64,000 nucleotides of DNA from Thermoplasmatota archaeon (lineage in GTDB: Archaea; Thermoplasmatota; Thermoplasmata; UBA10834): positions 278,595 to 342,594 of the forward strand of contig JAHIRF010000002.1 in the NCBI GenBank assembly GCA_018818785.1, in the 5' to 3' direction. This document shows, piece after piece, positions 53,244-62,927 of this stretch (the first letter of the stretch is position 1; each line of letters opens with the position of its first letter). The notes below the pieces were generated by a model. The model was not told the origin of the DNA. It saw nothing but the letters and a program-made list of their open reading frames with translations, and made no database searches. Both the position numbers and the translations under genes were made by a program.

Positions 53244-54941
53244 ATGACTAACCTCCTCTTCCAAAACCTCAGCGAGAGCATCATCGATGAGATACTGAGC
53301 TGGGACCCAGCTTACGCCACTCAATTGGGATGGCATCGATACGACCACGAAGTCAAGACAGTCAGCCAGGGCACATTCTCCGAACAGACGAAAAGGCTGC
53401 GCCAATTCATATTCGAACTAGACAAGTTCGACGATGCTTCGATCTCGCCCAACGAACGCCTGGATAAGGACCTGGCTAAGTATCTGTTCGAGATAAGGAT
53501 ATTCGAGATAGAGAAGTTGAGAATGCATGAACATATGTGCATGGTACCTGATGAGATATGCAATTCGCTCTTCTTCCTGTTCGTGCGCGATGATATTCCC
53601 TTTGAGGAGCGTTTTGATGCGATTGCTTCACGACTTGAGAAATTCCCCCGATTCATCGAGGAATCGAAATCGATCCTCAAAGACCCATTGAAGATCTGCA
53701 ATGAGGTAACCCTTGAAACCGGTGTGCGGCTCCCTGGGTTTCTCGCTGAGATCGTTATGGTCGCGAAGAAGATGGCGAAGGATGATGGGATCGTCGCCCG
53801 ATTGGAGAACGCCGTCGATGGATGCAACCAGGCGATCGAAAGCTACAATCGATGGCTGAAGGATGATGTGATACCACATTCACATGACGGTTCGATATTG
53901 ACAGAGGAGGAGTTCCAGGAGTATCTCGAACTCAGAAACTATGGAATAACCGTCGATGAGGCATTGGAAGTTGCCGAGACTTATTTCCAGGTAATCAAGA
54001 AAGAGATGGCTGAAATCTCGAAGGAGATTGTAGACACTTGCGATCCGATCGATGCCAGAAACAAGATGCGATCGAACCATCCAAAGAATTTCGAAGAGTT
54101 ATTGAAGGCGTATAGAAAGGACATCGATCGTTCACGCTCATTCGTGATAGAGAACGATATCGCGACAATTCCTTACGGAGAGAAGCTGCTGGTCATTGAG
54201 ACTCCCGTCTTCATGAGACACACCGCACCATTTGCGGCACAATACGAACCGGCCAAGTTTTCCACCGACATGAAAGGGTTGTTCATGGTGACACCGGATG
54301 ATGACCCCGAACACCTGAGGGATCACGCCTTCGGGACTATCACGAACACGGCAGTCCACGAAGGATATCCGGGACATCATCTGCAGGGGATAGTCGCCAA
54401 TGCTAACCCATCATATCTGAGAGCTCTGAGCGCATCCATGGATTTCGGCGAGGGTTGGGCACTCTACTGTGAGGAAATGATGATGGCTCAAGGGTTCAGC
54501 AACACGCCGATCGAGAAACTGGCACAGCTTAACGATCTAGTGTTCAGAATCGTGAGGGTAATCGCCGATGTGAGACTATCGACAGGCAGGACGACGGCGG
54601 AGGAGGTGACAGACTTGCTCGTGAAGGAAGTCGGCCTTCAGCGGAAAGCGGCGATGAACGATGTCCGCACATACGCAATAACCCCGACATACTATCTATC
54701 ATACTTCATCGGCAAGCTCAACATCCTCCAGCTAAGGGATGATGTGAAGGAGCTCATGGGAGACAGATTCACTCTCAGGTTCTTCCATGACACATTACTG
54801 AGCTCAGGGACTCTGCCGATGAAATTCATGAGACATTCCATGGCGATCAGACTCCATGACGAGTACGGAATGGAACTCGGTGAGCCAAAGGAGTCGCTGT
54901 ACGTATATGCCATGAGGAATGCTCGACGGACCAAGACCTGA
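53244..54941 (+). CDS. DUF885 family putative metallopeptidase
   Basis: The 565-residue protein has the DUF885 metal motif VHEGYPGHHLQG, followed by the DFGEGWALYCEEMM segment that supplies a further ligand, as in M32-like gluzincins. Other landmarks are MTNLLFQNLSESIIDE and TPTYYLSYFIGKLNI. No signal peptide is seen, so it is probably cytoplasmic. A GGTATAAGTATATATGC box (about 53200-53216) lies 28-36 bases before ATG 53244, which favours this leaderless start over an ATG at 53214. Confidence 0.9.
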   Translation: MTNLLFQNLSESIIDEILSWDPAYATQLGWHRYDHEVKTVSQGTFSEQTKRLRQFIFELDKFDDASISPNERLDKDLAKYLFEIRIFEIEKLRMHEHMCMVPDEICNSLFFLFVRDDIPFEERFDAIASRLEKFPRFIEESKSILKDPLKICNEVTLETGVRLPGFLAEIVMVAKKMAKDDGIVARLENAVDGCNQAIESYNRWLKDDVIPHSHDGSILTEEEFQEYLELRNYGITVDEALEVAETYFQVIKKEMAEISKEIVDTCDPIDARNKMRSNHPKNFEELLKAYRKDIDRSRSFVIENDIATIPYGEKLLVIETPVFMRHTAPFAAQYEPAKFSTDMKGLFMVTPDDDPEHLRDHAFGTITNTAVHEGYPGHHLQGIVANANPSYLRALSASMDFGEGWALYCEEMMMAQGFSNTPIEKLAQLNDLVFRIVRVIADVRLSTGRTTAEEVTDLLVKEVGLQRKAAMNDVRTYAITPTYYLSYFIGKLNILQLRDDVKELMGDRFTLRFFHDTLLSSGTLPMKFMRHSMAIRLHDEYGMELGEPKESLYVYAMRNARRTKT

Positions 54942-54951
54942 TTGCACCGCA

Positions 54952-57900
54952 TCATGAACCCTTGTCGAGGATGTCGACCCATTCTGCCTCTCCGATCTCA
55001 TCCTCGGCCTGCCAGGAACCAGGTTTGAACTCATTTGACATGTATACCTGGAGCATCTCCTGCACGCCCTTGAGCGACTTCATCGTCCCGTTCCATCGAA
55101 TGATCCTATCGGAATACCTTTCTTCGATGTCACGGAGCAGCATCTCGAGGGAAGTGAAAACCTCCTTTCGTGGCCAGCCCGAGTATATCATGGCGATGTA
55201 GACGGACTTCCCCTTCTCGATGATGACACTCTTGTCTCCGATCTCGAGCTTCTTCAATCCTACCTCGCCCTGCTGGAAAGAATCACGCACGAATTCCTGG
55301 ACCGCAGTGAACATGGCACTAACCACATCATTGTCCATGTTCGTGTTCTCTGTCTCAGTGACATGGGCGATAAGCCTGCCATCGTTGTGAATCAGGAAGA
55401 GGTTCTCAAGGGAGTATGGCCGTGGCATCCTCATGGCGGCGAAGTAGCTCGCAATTCCGGCAGCCAGCAACACCAATGGGAAAGTGTACGGCCATCCAAT
55501 CTTCTCGGCCATCGTCTTAGTCACACCGACATTGAAGCTGACCTTATTGGATGTCGCGCCGTCACCATCCGTCGCTTGAAGAGTGACCGTGATAATGTCC
55601 ACATCATCTGGCAGGCTAACGTAGAGATAATTGCCGACGATGCTCACGTGCAGATCAGGGATTGCGGATATCACGAGCGAACTATATGGCGTCTCACTGT
55701 CGATGAAGAATTGGCAGATAATGTAATGGGAGTTCCTCGGCCAACCCTTGAACACGAAATCATGAATCGGCAGGATGATAGGTGCATCATTCACTGGCGT
55801 CACCGATACTGTGACCCTCCATGAAACCCAGGCACCGTGGGAGTCCGTGGCAACGAATCCAAGGATTTCGTTACCGGACCAGTTGACCGCGGCCGTGAAG
55901 TTGACCACGCCATCGGGATATATCATGGCGTGTATGTTCGGAGTCGCACTCCCATAGACGACCCTGTACGACAGGTCTGTGTCATCGACATCATAGAATA
56001 GCAGATCCAACTTCAGAGAGTTGTTGAGATAGGTATCCTCCGGGAACGAGATCAGTGTTGGATATGGGATTGGGTATGTGATTGCAGGAGGGTAGTTGTC
56101 GCTCACGACCACGCTGAAGTTGAGCATCGCGGATGCATCTTCAGGATCAGCGACGGTCATACCCACCTTGACGATGTAGGGGCTTGTGAACGCTCCACCG
56201 CTGAGGTTCGCAGGAAAGAGCAGCTCGATCATTCCATCGGAATAGGTTGCATTTGGACTGTCAAATGAGAAGGTCAGCTCCTCCAGAGTATGATCGGGAT
56301 CAGAAACGTACATGCTTGCATCAATCTTAGTTGTCACATCGTAACGCACGTGAATATCATTGATTGGAGAGATCGAGGGAGGATCGTTCACCGCAAAGAC
56401 CGTCACCGTGATCGTATCTGTCTTGAAGGCGCCAGTTGGGTCCATGGCCGTGAGGGTACCCTCCGTGACTCCGGACCATTCGAACGGAGCGGACATGTAG
56501 ACTTCGTGTGTTTCCTGATCGATGAATATCACTATGTTCTCGAAACCGTACTGATAGACGAGATAATCTTCGGGATCCTGGTCGAAGAAGAAATCATCCA
56601 GATCGAAGGCATAGACATTGAGGTCGCCCTCGTTCAATTCCATATCCGGCAACGTGTCTTTCAGGGACGGTGGCGTATCATCCGTCACCCATATGACGAC
56701 ATTGAGATAATCGGAATTGGTCGAATCTGATAGCGCGACACTGGCAGCATCAGTCAGGGTGATTGTGATGATTTCGAAGTAGCGGTTGATCCCATCCTTC
56801 TCCAGGAAGAGGAATGTCGAGATCAGATGGTCGAACAGAACATCACCGTAGTCTGAAGATTCGGCGAACATCAGCAGGTTGCTCTTCGCGTTGTCGACAT
56901 CTGCTACGTAGTAACTGTAGTCGATGACGTAGGGGGTTGAAAACTTGACATATATTTCGGTCGGGGGACTGTGGACGAAACGCGGTCTGTCGTTCACTGG
57001 CTGGATGCTCACCACTATATCTTGATAGGTGGAGAATCCGTCAGGGTCCCTTACCCAGAGCCTGAATGTATCTGAGCCGAATTTGTCGGGTTGTGTGTAA
57101 AACTTCACGATCGCCTCAGATGATGGATCATGCGTGACCAAGTAGAGCGAAGTATCGACGTTCTCCGCGAACCACTTCAGACCCGCTGTGCCGTTGGTGT
57201 GATGCCAATATGAAGTGAGACTAAGGCTCCACGCACTATCTTCCGTAGCGATCTGTGTCGGTATGGTGCTGAGTCTCGGACCATTCAGCGCATTCGTGAC
57301 GGTCACATTGATCGAAGCGCGTATGGAACCATACGTGACCTCTATCACCCCTGATTCAGGGATGTACCCTGCGGTGTAGGTAACGGTGGTCCCGCTGCCA
57401 ACTATAGTTCCAGAGGTGCTCGTGCTCCATGTGGCACCGGATATGCTGACAATGTTGCTATACGAATCGTAGCCCGTTGCCACAAGTACTTGGCTTTGAC
57501 CTTCGGGGATCGATAGCGATCCGCTTGGAGACAATGCAATCCTCGCCAGACTCCCAGCGACAACCGTGATATTCACATTCACATATCTGCCGGTCGCAGG
57601 ATCGGAGCAGTTGATGCCACCAACACCGTCATTCACTGCGATGAAGGAGATGGTCATTCCGGAGCCGGAAATCGTCCCGACACTGCCAAACACTGACCAC
57701 GATGGCGACCAAGAGGAGTTCTCGTTCCCAAGCGAATCCAGTCCGACCACTGTGAAAGACATGATCGATCCAGAGGGAAGGGAGGTGATGGGACCCGCAG
57801 GATTAATGGACATCGTACTGACGGGACCGCTCCATACACGAATCTCATCGCTGTAGCCGAAACAGGAGTTCGAAGATGCGATAAGGATTATCATCTCTTC

Positions 57901-59178
57901 GCCCGCATCGTAGGACTGGTCCTCGATAGTGAATACACCATTCTCCGTCCCATCGAATTCTATTGTTATGACATCAAGTGATCCAGATGAGGATGTCATA
58001 GTCTCTGAAAAGACCGGTTCGATCTCGACAGTGCCTCTCCAGCTCGGGACAATCTCTCCGGCCGAGTCCAATGCGGTGATAGTCATCTCGAATTCCTCGC
58101 CAGCGATGATGCTGCTCGGAGTTATGACTTCGAAATGGTCTGCTGTGACTACCGATATGGAAGATGTCAACCAGGTCGGAGTACCCAATGCATCATAGCC
58201 ATACACCGTCAGATTGAAGGTTCCGTTGCACAAATGATCGAGAGTGATCGAGAGCAGCTTCCAGGACGGATTTGAGGACGAATCCTGTGAAACCAGGGTC
58301 AAAGGAGTCGATGGGACGCACACGGTCCCGTTGCCGGAATATGCAACTTCGAGATAGGACTCGCGGATATCATATGCTCCGAACGGGTTCGATACATTCG
58401 CATATACAACAATCTCCTCAGTGTCGACGAACACGGTCCTGGATGCTCCCGATTCATCTTCCGTCCATACCTCGTCCACGCTTATGAAATCCCTGGTCGG
58501 AACAATCAGGTATGAATCGAACACATCATTGTCATAGAGGATCGTCAGACCATCATTGATCGAATCCGCCCTCATGATGGTCAACACGAGAGAGTGGCCG
58601 GTAGCCAGCACATAATCTATTCCGAGGATGTTGAGATCGTATGCTTTCCATGACGAATATATTGGACCAGCCAGCGCAATCGTGGCACTTCCCATGACGG
58701 TCCACGAGCTGGGGCTGTAGAAAGTGGATGGAGCCATGTCAGACAACGTTATGGTCATCATCGATCCCGATTCGTTATCCCTGGAGGCAGCCCAGATGTG
58801 GGCCGAGATGTCGCCCTGGATGCTCACGTCAGAGTTCACCGGTGGGGATAGCACCCAGAAATGCCTCCAACGCTGAGATGGAAGGTTCTTCTTGATCGTT
58901 ATTCCGAGTAATCCATCTGAATCGTAATCGAGGTTGCTGGGATTCTGAGGGATCGAAGTGTTCAGCCAATCATAGTCCCCCGAGGAGACAGGACTTCCTT
59001 CATGCATGCGCAGCAAATGGTCCCAGGAAGTCAGGGAATCCGCAGAGACGTTGACGGGATCGTCCCCGATCATCATAAGGACTGAGCCAGATACCATCAG
59101 TACTGCGAGAAGCACGGCGAGTGAGCCTCTCAGAATGCGAGCATGACGACTGCAACCTCCTGCAGGAACTTCCTTCAT
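54952..59178 (-). CDS. Giant surface protein with cadherin-like repeats, one TM helix and a cytoplasmic longin/roadblock-like domain
   Basis: The 1408-residue protein has an N-terminal signal (SLAVLLAVLMVSGSVLMMI, residues 19-37) and a long extracellular region of Ig-like and cadherin-like modules with repeated VNDPP/PVNDAP/PVNDRP linkers. One transmembrane helix (PLVLLAAGIASYFAAM, about 1230-1250) leads to a cytoplasmic tail of about 155 residues. The tail reads LENLFLIHNDGRLIAHVTE, then a helix, three strands around KLEIGDKSVIIEKGKSVYIAMIY and a helix KEVFTSLEMLLRDIEERY: the strand/helix order of longin/roadblock-type domains that bind small GTPases. The next gene upstream encodes such a GTPase. 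A CTTATAAG box lies about 50 bases upstream. Confidence 0.82.
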   Translation of the reverse strand: MKEVPAGGCSRHARILRGSLAVLLAVLMVSGSVLMMIGDDPVNVSADSLTSWDHLLRMHEGSPVSSGDYDWLNTSIPQNPSNLDYDSDGLLGITIKKNLPSQRWRHFWVLSPPVNSDVSIQGDISAHIWAASRDNESGSMMTITLSDMAPSTFYSPSSWTVMGSATIALAGPIYSSWKAYDLNILGIDYVLATGHSLVLTIMRADSINDGLTILYDNDVFDSYLIVPTRDFISVDEVWTEDESGASRTVFVDTEEIVVYANVSNPFGAYDIRESYLEVAYSGNGTVCVPSTPLTLVSQDSSSNPSWKLLSITLDHLCNGTFNLTVYGYDALGTPTWLTSSISVVTADHFEVITPSSIIAGEEFEMTITALDSAGEIVPSWRGTVEIEPVFSETMTSSSGSLDVITIEFDGTENGVFTIEDQSYDAGEEMIILIASSNSCFGYSDEIRVWSGPVSTMSINPAGPITSLPSGSIMSFTVVGLDSLGNENSSWSPSWSVFGSVGTISGSGMTISFIAVNDGVGGINCSDPATGRYVNVNITVVAGSLARIALSPSGSLSIPEGQSQVLVATGYDSYSNIVSISGATWSTSTSGTIVGSGTTVTYTAGYIPESGVIEVTYGSIRASINVTVTNALNGPRLSTIPTQIATEDSAWSLSLTSYWHHTNGTAGLKWFAENVDTSLYLVTHDPSSEAIVKFYTQPDKFGSDTFRLWVRDPDGFSTYQDIVVSIQPVNDRPRFVHSPPTEIYVKFSTPYVIDYSYYVADVDNAKSNLLMFAESSDYGDVLFDHLISTFLFLEKDGINRYFEIITITLTDAASVALSDSTNSDYLNVVIWVTDDTPPSLKDTLPDMELNEGDLNVYAFDLDDFFFDQDPEDYLVYQYGFENIVIFIDQETHEVYMSAPFEWSGVTEGTLTAMDPTGAFKTDTITVTVFAVNDPPSISPINDIHVRYDVTTKIDASMYVSDPDHTLEELTFSFDSPNATYSDGMIELLFPANLSGGAFTSPYIVKVGMTVADPEDASAMLNFSVVVSDNYPPAITYPIPYPTLISFPEDTYLNNSLKLDLLFYDVDDTDLSYRVVYGSATPNIHAMIYPDGVVNFTAAVNWSGNEILGFVATDSHGAWVSWRVTVSVTPVNDAPIILPIHDFVFKGWPRNSHYIICQFFIDSETPYSSLVISAIPDLHVSIVGNYLYVSLPDDVDIITVTLQATDGDGATSNKVSFNVGVTKTMAEKIGWPYTFPLVLLAAGIASYFAAMRMPRPYSLENLFLIHNDGRLIAHVTETENTNMDNDVVSAMFTAVQEFVRDSFQQGEVGLKKLEIGDKSVIIEKGKSVYIAMIYSGWPRKEVFTSLEMLLRDIEERYSDRIIRWNGTMKSLKGVQEMLQVYMSNEFKPGSWQAEDEIGEAEWVDILDKGS

Positions 59179-59280
59179 GAACTTAAGCCGCCCCTTGACT
59201 CTCTGCAGGATTTCATAGCCGATGCTTGGCTTATAAGGATTATTAATTCGTTATCAGGGTTGGTAATGGACCACTGGCTA

Positions 59281-59826
59281 CTACCTTGAGCCCATCTTCT
59301 CCGAGACTGCGAGACCGAGAGCCTTGAAGACATCCTCGACGCCCTGGCCAGTCTTCGCGCTGGTCATGAACGATTTGGCCTTGTACTTGGAGGCCAACTC
59401 CTGGAGTTCCTCGTCCTTTATTACCCTCTCATTCTCGAGATCTGCCTTGTTCCCCGCGAACACTATCGGCACATCACCCGCGACATCGGTCAGGGCCTTT
59501 ATCCAATACCTGAGTTCTTCGAGGGTCTCCTTGTTCGTCAAGTCACAGACCGCGATTGCCCCGTGCGCCCCGAAAAAGTATGCTTCGCGCAGGAGTTCGC
59601 GGAACCCTTTCTGACCCATGATATCCCAGATGAGCATCATGACCTTCACCGTGGTTCCCTGGTCACTGACCTCAACGATCTTCTTCGTAACCTTGGTCCC
59701 AATGGTTGCGATATATCTATCGTCGAAGACGTCGAGAACAAATCTCTTGATAAGGCTAGTCTTACCTACGCCTGCGTCTCCAATGAAGCAAATCTTAACT
59801 TTCATGAGGTCATCATCGTTCATCAA
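59281..59826 (-). CDS. Ras/Rab-like small GTPase
   Basis: The 181-residue protein has all five G motifs of the Ras superfamily: GDAGVGKT (16-23), a switch I threonine in ATIGTKVTKK, WDIMGQKGF (DxxGQ, with the Gln used for hydrolysis), NKAD (126-129) and TSAKTG. There is no C-terminal cysteine for lipidation. It is close in form to eukaryotic Rab/Ras proteins. The downstream gene on the same strand, 102 bases away, encodes a membrane protein with a longin/roadblock-like cytoplasmic tail, a probable partner or regulator. Confidence 0.92.
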   Translation of the reverse strand: MMNDDDLMKVKICFIGDAGVGKTSLIKRFVLDVFDDRYIATIGTKVTKKIVEVSDQGTTVKVMMLIWDIMGQKGFRELLREAYFFGAHGAIAVCDLTNKETLEELRYWIKALTDVAGDVPIVFAGNKADLENERVIKDEELQELASKYKAKSFMTSAKTGQGVEDVFKALGLAVSEKMGSR

Positions 59827-60306
59827 GTACCCTCCGAGGGTGGTCTATGAACTGTCTGTTCAGGTAAATAACCTATACCCCTCTTAAGCCTTTGGTAAAT
59901 CGCTGGCACTCGTACATTTTCGTTCGCGGGGTTAGGATGATGGCTGTCAACATTGATAGTCAAGGATCTACGAACGGACATCAGCAGATGTATGGGACAT
60001 CGCTTCTAGGCGAGAGGGGGAGGACTTGGATGGACATCTCCGAGGGATATAGTAGTCCAATCGTAGTCCCTTAGGGTCAGGTCTCAAACTCGTGAACAGT
60101 CTCTTTCGAGACCTTGTAGTCCCATTCAATGATGATTCCGCGAATCCATCAATGACGGACAACAGATGTGGGACTCTTTTGCAATGCACCAGAATACAAC
60201 CGAAATGATTTGTGAGATAAGTGAATAGCACTTTTTCTCACATAACTCCCGGTGACGTCGTCAAGCGAACGATGGCTTTTTCAACCATTGCGTTGGTCAT
60301 GCGATC
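59827..60306. other. Intergenic region upstream of the GTPase and PP-loop genes
   Basis: The left end has the minus-strand GTPase promoter, with a GGTATAGG/TTATTTACC A/T-rich element near 59860-59885. A bulged hairpin is present at 60212-60241: GTGAGA pairs with TCTCAC and AAGTG with CACTT around an AATAG loop. It lies 66 bases before the GTG of the next gene. Small open frames in the middle have no coding features that I trust. Confidence 0.4.
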
Positions 60307-61086
60307 GTGACGGATGTCGCGGACCTGATAGATGTGCTCCGAGCGGCCGTCGTGGAGTGCGTCGGTCAAGAACCAGAGGTTGCAGTAGCATATTCCGGAG
60401 GATTAGACAGCTCCATAATCGATTCATTAGCGATGGAGATCGCTTCCACTTCGCGTTACACATGCGCCGTACGGGAATCACCAGATGACAGATTGGTGAG
60501 AGAGATGGTGAACGAGCAGCGGATTCCGCCAACGGTCATCGTGCTTTCTGAAACGAGGCTCATAGCTCATGTCAGGGAGGCTGCATATGCATTGAACACG
60601 ACGAATCCGGTGCAGATAGCATACTCGATACCAATCCTGGCGGTGCTCTCATCCGCAAAGGAACGGCTAATACTCGCAGGTAGCGTCGCTGACGAACTGT
60701 TCGGTGGGTATGCGAAGTATATGAGGGAAGAAGATCCGACCATTCAGATGGGTATAGATCTCGCAAAGGCTCTTGAGGAAATCGAGAAGCTGACGGAGAT
60801 AGCCTCGTCGAAAGGGAAAACCATCGGCTTTCCCTTCGCGTCAGGACAGGTGATAGACCTTGCCTCGGATATCCCCCTAAAGAGAAAGATTGACGGGGAT
60901 GGACGCAAGATAATCCTTCGACAGGCAGCCAAGCAGCTGGGCATCGAAGCTCATGACCGTCCGAAGAGAGCAGCTCAGTATAGCTCAGGCATCATGAAGG
61001 AGATGGAAAGGCTGGCGAGGAGAGACGGGCTCGATATCAAGTCATGGGTTGAGGGCAAGGTCTCGTCCGACCACAGAACTTCTTAA
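60307..61086 (+). CDS. Stand-alone asparagine-synthase-like PP-loop protein
   Basis: The 259-residue protein has the PP-loop AVAYSGGLDSSIID (ATP pyrophosphatase) and LAGSVADELFGGYAKYM, which matches the synthetase part of asparagine synthase. It has no glutaminase domain, so ammonia or another nucleophile would be used. Its substrate is unknown. The frame starts at GTG 60307. It lies 26 bases upstream of folC on the same strand, although folC seems to have its own promoter. Confidence 0.8.
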   Translation: MTDVADLIDVLRAAVVECVGQEPEVAVAYSGGLDSSIIDSLAMEIASTSRYTCAVRESPDDRLVREMVNEQRIPPTVIVLSETRLIAHVREAAYALNTTNPVQIAYSIPILAVLSSAKERLILAGSVADELFGGYAKYMREEDPTIQMGIDLAKALEEIEKLTEIASSKGKTIGFPFASGQVIDLASDIPLKRKIDGDGRKIILRQAAKQLGIEAHDRPKRAAQYSSGIMKEMERLARRDGLDIKSWVEGKVSSDHRTS

Positions 61087-61112
61087 TATGCAAGTGGATT
61101 TGCACCTTTGCC

Positions 61113-62411
61113 ATGAGCTACACCGACCTAGTCGACTGGATGTTCAATCTTGAGAGGTTCGGCATAAAACTAGGATTGGACAACATGAGGGAGTTCCTGG
61201 ACAGGATAGGGAATCCCCACCACGAGTTCCGGTCCATACATGTGACTGGGACCAATGGCAAAGGATCTGTCTGCACTTTCTTAGCTGAAGTCCTCAACGC
61301 ACACGGTTTTAAAGTCGGGCTATACACATCGCCTCATCTAGTCGATTTCCGTGAGCGGATCAAGGTCGATGGTGAGGACATCCCAGAGGAGGCCGTCGTC
61401 AGAATCGGAGAAGAGCTCCGTAGCGAAATGGTGTCAATGGCAAAGGAAGGCACGGAGAAGCAGTTGACTTTCTTTGAATTCACGACAGGGCTCGCATTCA
61501 GATACTTCGCCGAGGAGCATGTAGATATTGTCGTTGCGGAAGTAGGCATGGGGGGAAGGCTCGACGCCACCAATGTGATCGAACCGGACGTGTCAGTAAT
61601 AACAAGGATAGGGTTGGAGCACACGGACTACCTTGGCCGCACGATCCCTGAGATCGCCCACGAGAAGGCAGGCATAATCAAGAGGGGAGCACCAGTCGTG
61701 ACTTGTGAACGGGATCCATCCATACTTGGCATCTTCGGCAAGAAGTGCGATGAATGCAGAGTGCCGCTGGTGAGAATCGATCTCGATTTCGCCGTCGATT
61801 GCATCAGGCAGACATTGTCCGGAACATCATTCAATTACTCGGGCAAGAGAGATATGATGGACCTTGAGACGGCTCTGATCGGAGGATATCAGGCGGAGAA
61901 CGCCGCTGCAGCAATCGCTTGCTTGGAATGTCTCACAGAAAAGGGGGATAACATAACCGAGGAGGACATCCGCAAGGGATTGACAAAAACCAGATGGCCG
62001 GGAAGGATGCAGATTATGCAAAGAGAACCTCTGCTGATTTTCGATGGTGGTCATAATCCTGACGGTGTGCGGATGGCCATCTCAACCCTGGAGGCTCTCG
62101 GTGCATTACCGATGACCTTCGTGATCGGCTGTATGAATGACAAGGATGCGAGGGAGATCGTCCGGACTATAGCGCCTCACGCATCCAAGATGATAGCCAC
62201 TCAGGTGAACAACAAACGCGCACTACCTGCAGATACCCTGTATGAAATAATGAAGGAAGAGTTCAAGGGTCGTTCATCCGCCTCGATGACTTCCTCGCAG
62301 GGAATAGAGATGGCATTGGAAAGCACTCTTGGAAAGGGGGTCTGCGTGATAGGGTCCCTTTACCTAGTTGGAGAAGCTATCCAGTGGAAGGAAAAGAACT
62401 TACGCGAATAG
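61113..62411 (+). CDS. folC: Folylpolyglutamate/dihydrofolate synthase-type ligase
   Basis: The 432-residue Mur-ligase-family protein has ATP-binding HVTGTNGKGSVCTFLAEVL, YTSPHLVDFRERI, VVAEVGMGGRLDATNVI and FDGGHNPDGVRMAI, as in FolC. It would add glutamate to a folate or pterin cofactor; in this archaeon the exact pterin is uncertain. A CTTAATATG box at about 61083-61091 sits about 25 bases before the ATG, so the message is probably leaderless. Confidence 0.92.
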   Translation: MSYTDLVDWMFNLERFGIKLGLDNMREFLDRIGNPHHEFRSIHVTGTNGKGSVCTFLAEVLNAHGFKVGLYTSPHLVDFRERIKVDGEDIPEEAVVRIGEELRSEMVSMAKEGTEKQLTFFEFTTGLAFRYFAEEHVDIVVAEVGMGGRLDATNVIEPDVSVITRIGLEHTDYLGRTIPEIAHEKAGIIKRGAPVVTCERDPSILGIFGKKCDECRVPLVRIDLDFAVDCIRQTLSGTSFNYSGKRDMMDLETALIGGYQAENAAAAIACLECLTEKGDNITEEDIRKGLTKTRWPGRMQIMQREPLLIFDGGHNPDGVRMAISTLEALGALPMTFVIGCMNDKDAREIVRTIAPHASKMIATQVNNKRALPADTLYEIMKEEFKGRSSASMTSSQGIEMALESTLGKGVCVIGSLYLVGEAIQWKEKNLRE

Positions 62412-62468
62412 AGCTCGGCCCGCACAAGATATAAATGGGCCCTGTGTATTGAGGCGTACAACCAGTAT

Positions 62469-62542
62469 GCGGCCGTAGTGTAGTCTGGTTATCACTTGAG
62501 CTTGCCAAGCTCAAAACTCGGGTTCAAATCCCGGCGGCCGCA
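62469..62542 (+). tRNA. tRNA-Gly(GCC)
   Basis: A full cloverleaf can be drawn: acceptor GCGGCCG (62469-62475) with CGGCCGC (62535-62541), discriminator A, anticodon stem TGAGC/GCTCA around loop TTGCCAA (anticodon GCC), and a T arm with GGTTCAAAT. CCA is not encoded. A GATATAAATG box lies at 62429-62438, and a T-rich stretch follows. An imperfect copy of its 3' end occurs at 63850-63894. Confidence 0.95.
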
Positions 62543-62564
62543 CGTTCATTCTTTTAAGAAAGGG
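62520..62564 (+). repeat. Left copy of tRNA-Gly 3'-end direct repeat
   Basis: The T arm, acceptor 3' strand and downstream terminator of tRNA-Gly are repeated, imperfectly, at 63850-63894. Sixteen bases, CCCGGCGGCCGCACGT (62530-62545), are identical in both copies. The arrangement resembles a pair of attachment sites at a tRNA gene. Confidence 0.6.
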
Positions 62565-62631
62565 CCAGGGGCGGAATACCTGCGAAAAGACAATAAGGGC
62601 AAGCAGGTGTTATTGGACAAGGAGGAATGGA

Positions 62632-62862
62632 GTGAGTAGCAGCGAAATCTCATCATCAGTCAGGAGTCCTTTGTCGCTGAATGCCGATTACGCTAATCCG
62701 AAATTGTACGGCTGGGCGAGTATTCTTGTGGGTACCCTCTCACTGCTCGTCGGAATCCCCGTGTTGTTCATGTCTCCGGACCTATCAGCAGTTGCTCTCA
62801 TTATCGCATTAGGGGCAGTGTTAGTTCTCGCTGGCGTTTGGATGGTCAAGAGAGAGGAATAA
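62632..62862 (+). CDS. Small two-helix membrane protein
   Basis: The 76-residue protein starts at GTG (AAGGAGGAATGGA just upstream) with a hydrophilic Ser-rich N terminus, then two hydrophobic segments, WASILVGTLSLLVGIPVLFM and AVALIIALGAVLVLAGVWMV, and ends VKREE. No family recognised. It lies between the two copies of the tRNA-Gly 3' end. Confidence 0.55.
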   Translation: MSSSEISSSVRSPLSLNADYANPKLYGWASILVGTLSLLVGIPVLFMSPDLSAVALIIALGAVLVLAGVWMVKREE

Positions 62863-62927
62863 GAGTCGTCGATGAGAAAAGACCATAGGAGCGGAAGAGC
62901 ATCAGAGGAAGGGTCGAGAGGAACGAC

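Noticed and set aside
55363..58487. Several plus-strand open frames of 60-153 residues
   Set aside because: They are antisense to the giant surface protein, whose frame is open for 1408 codons with clear domain repeats.
59892..60231. Small open frames on both strands between the GTPase and PP-loop genes
   Set aside because: They have no ribosome-binding sites, no family features and overlap each other.
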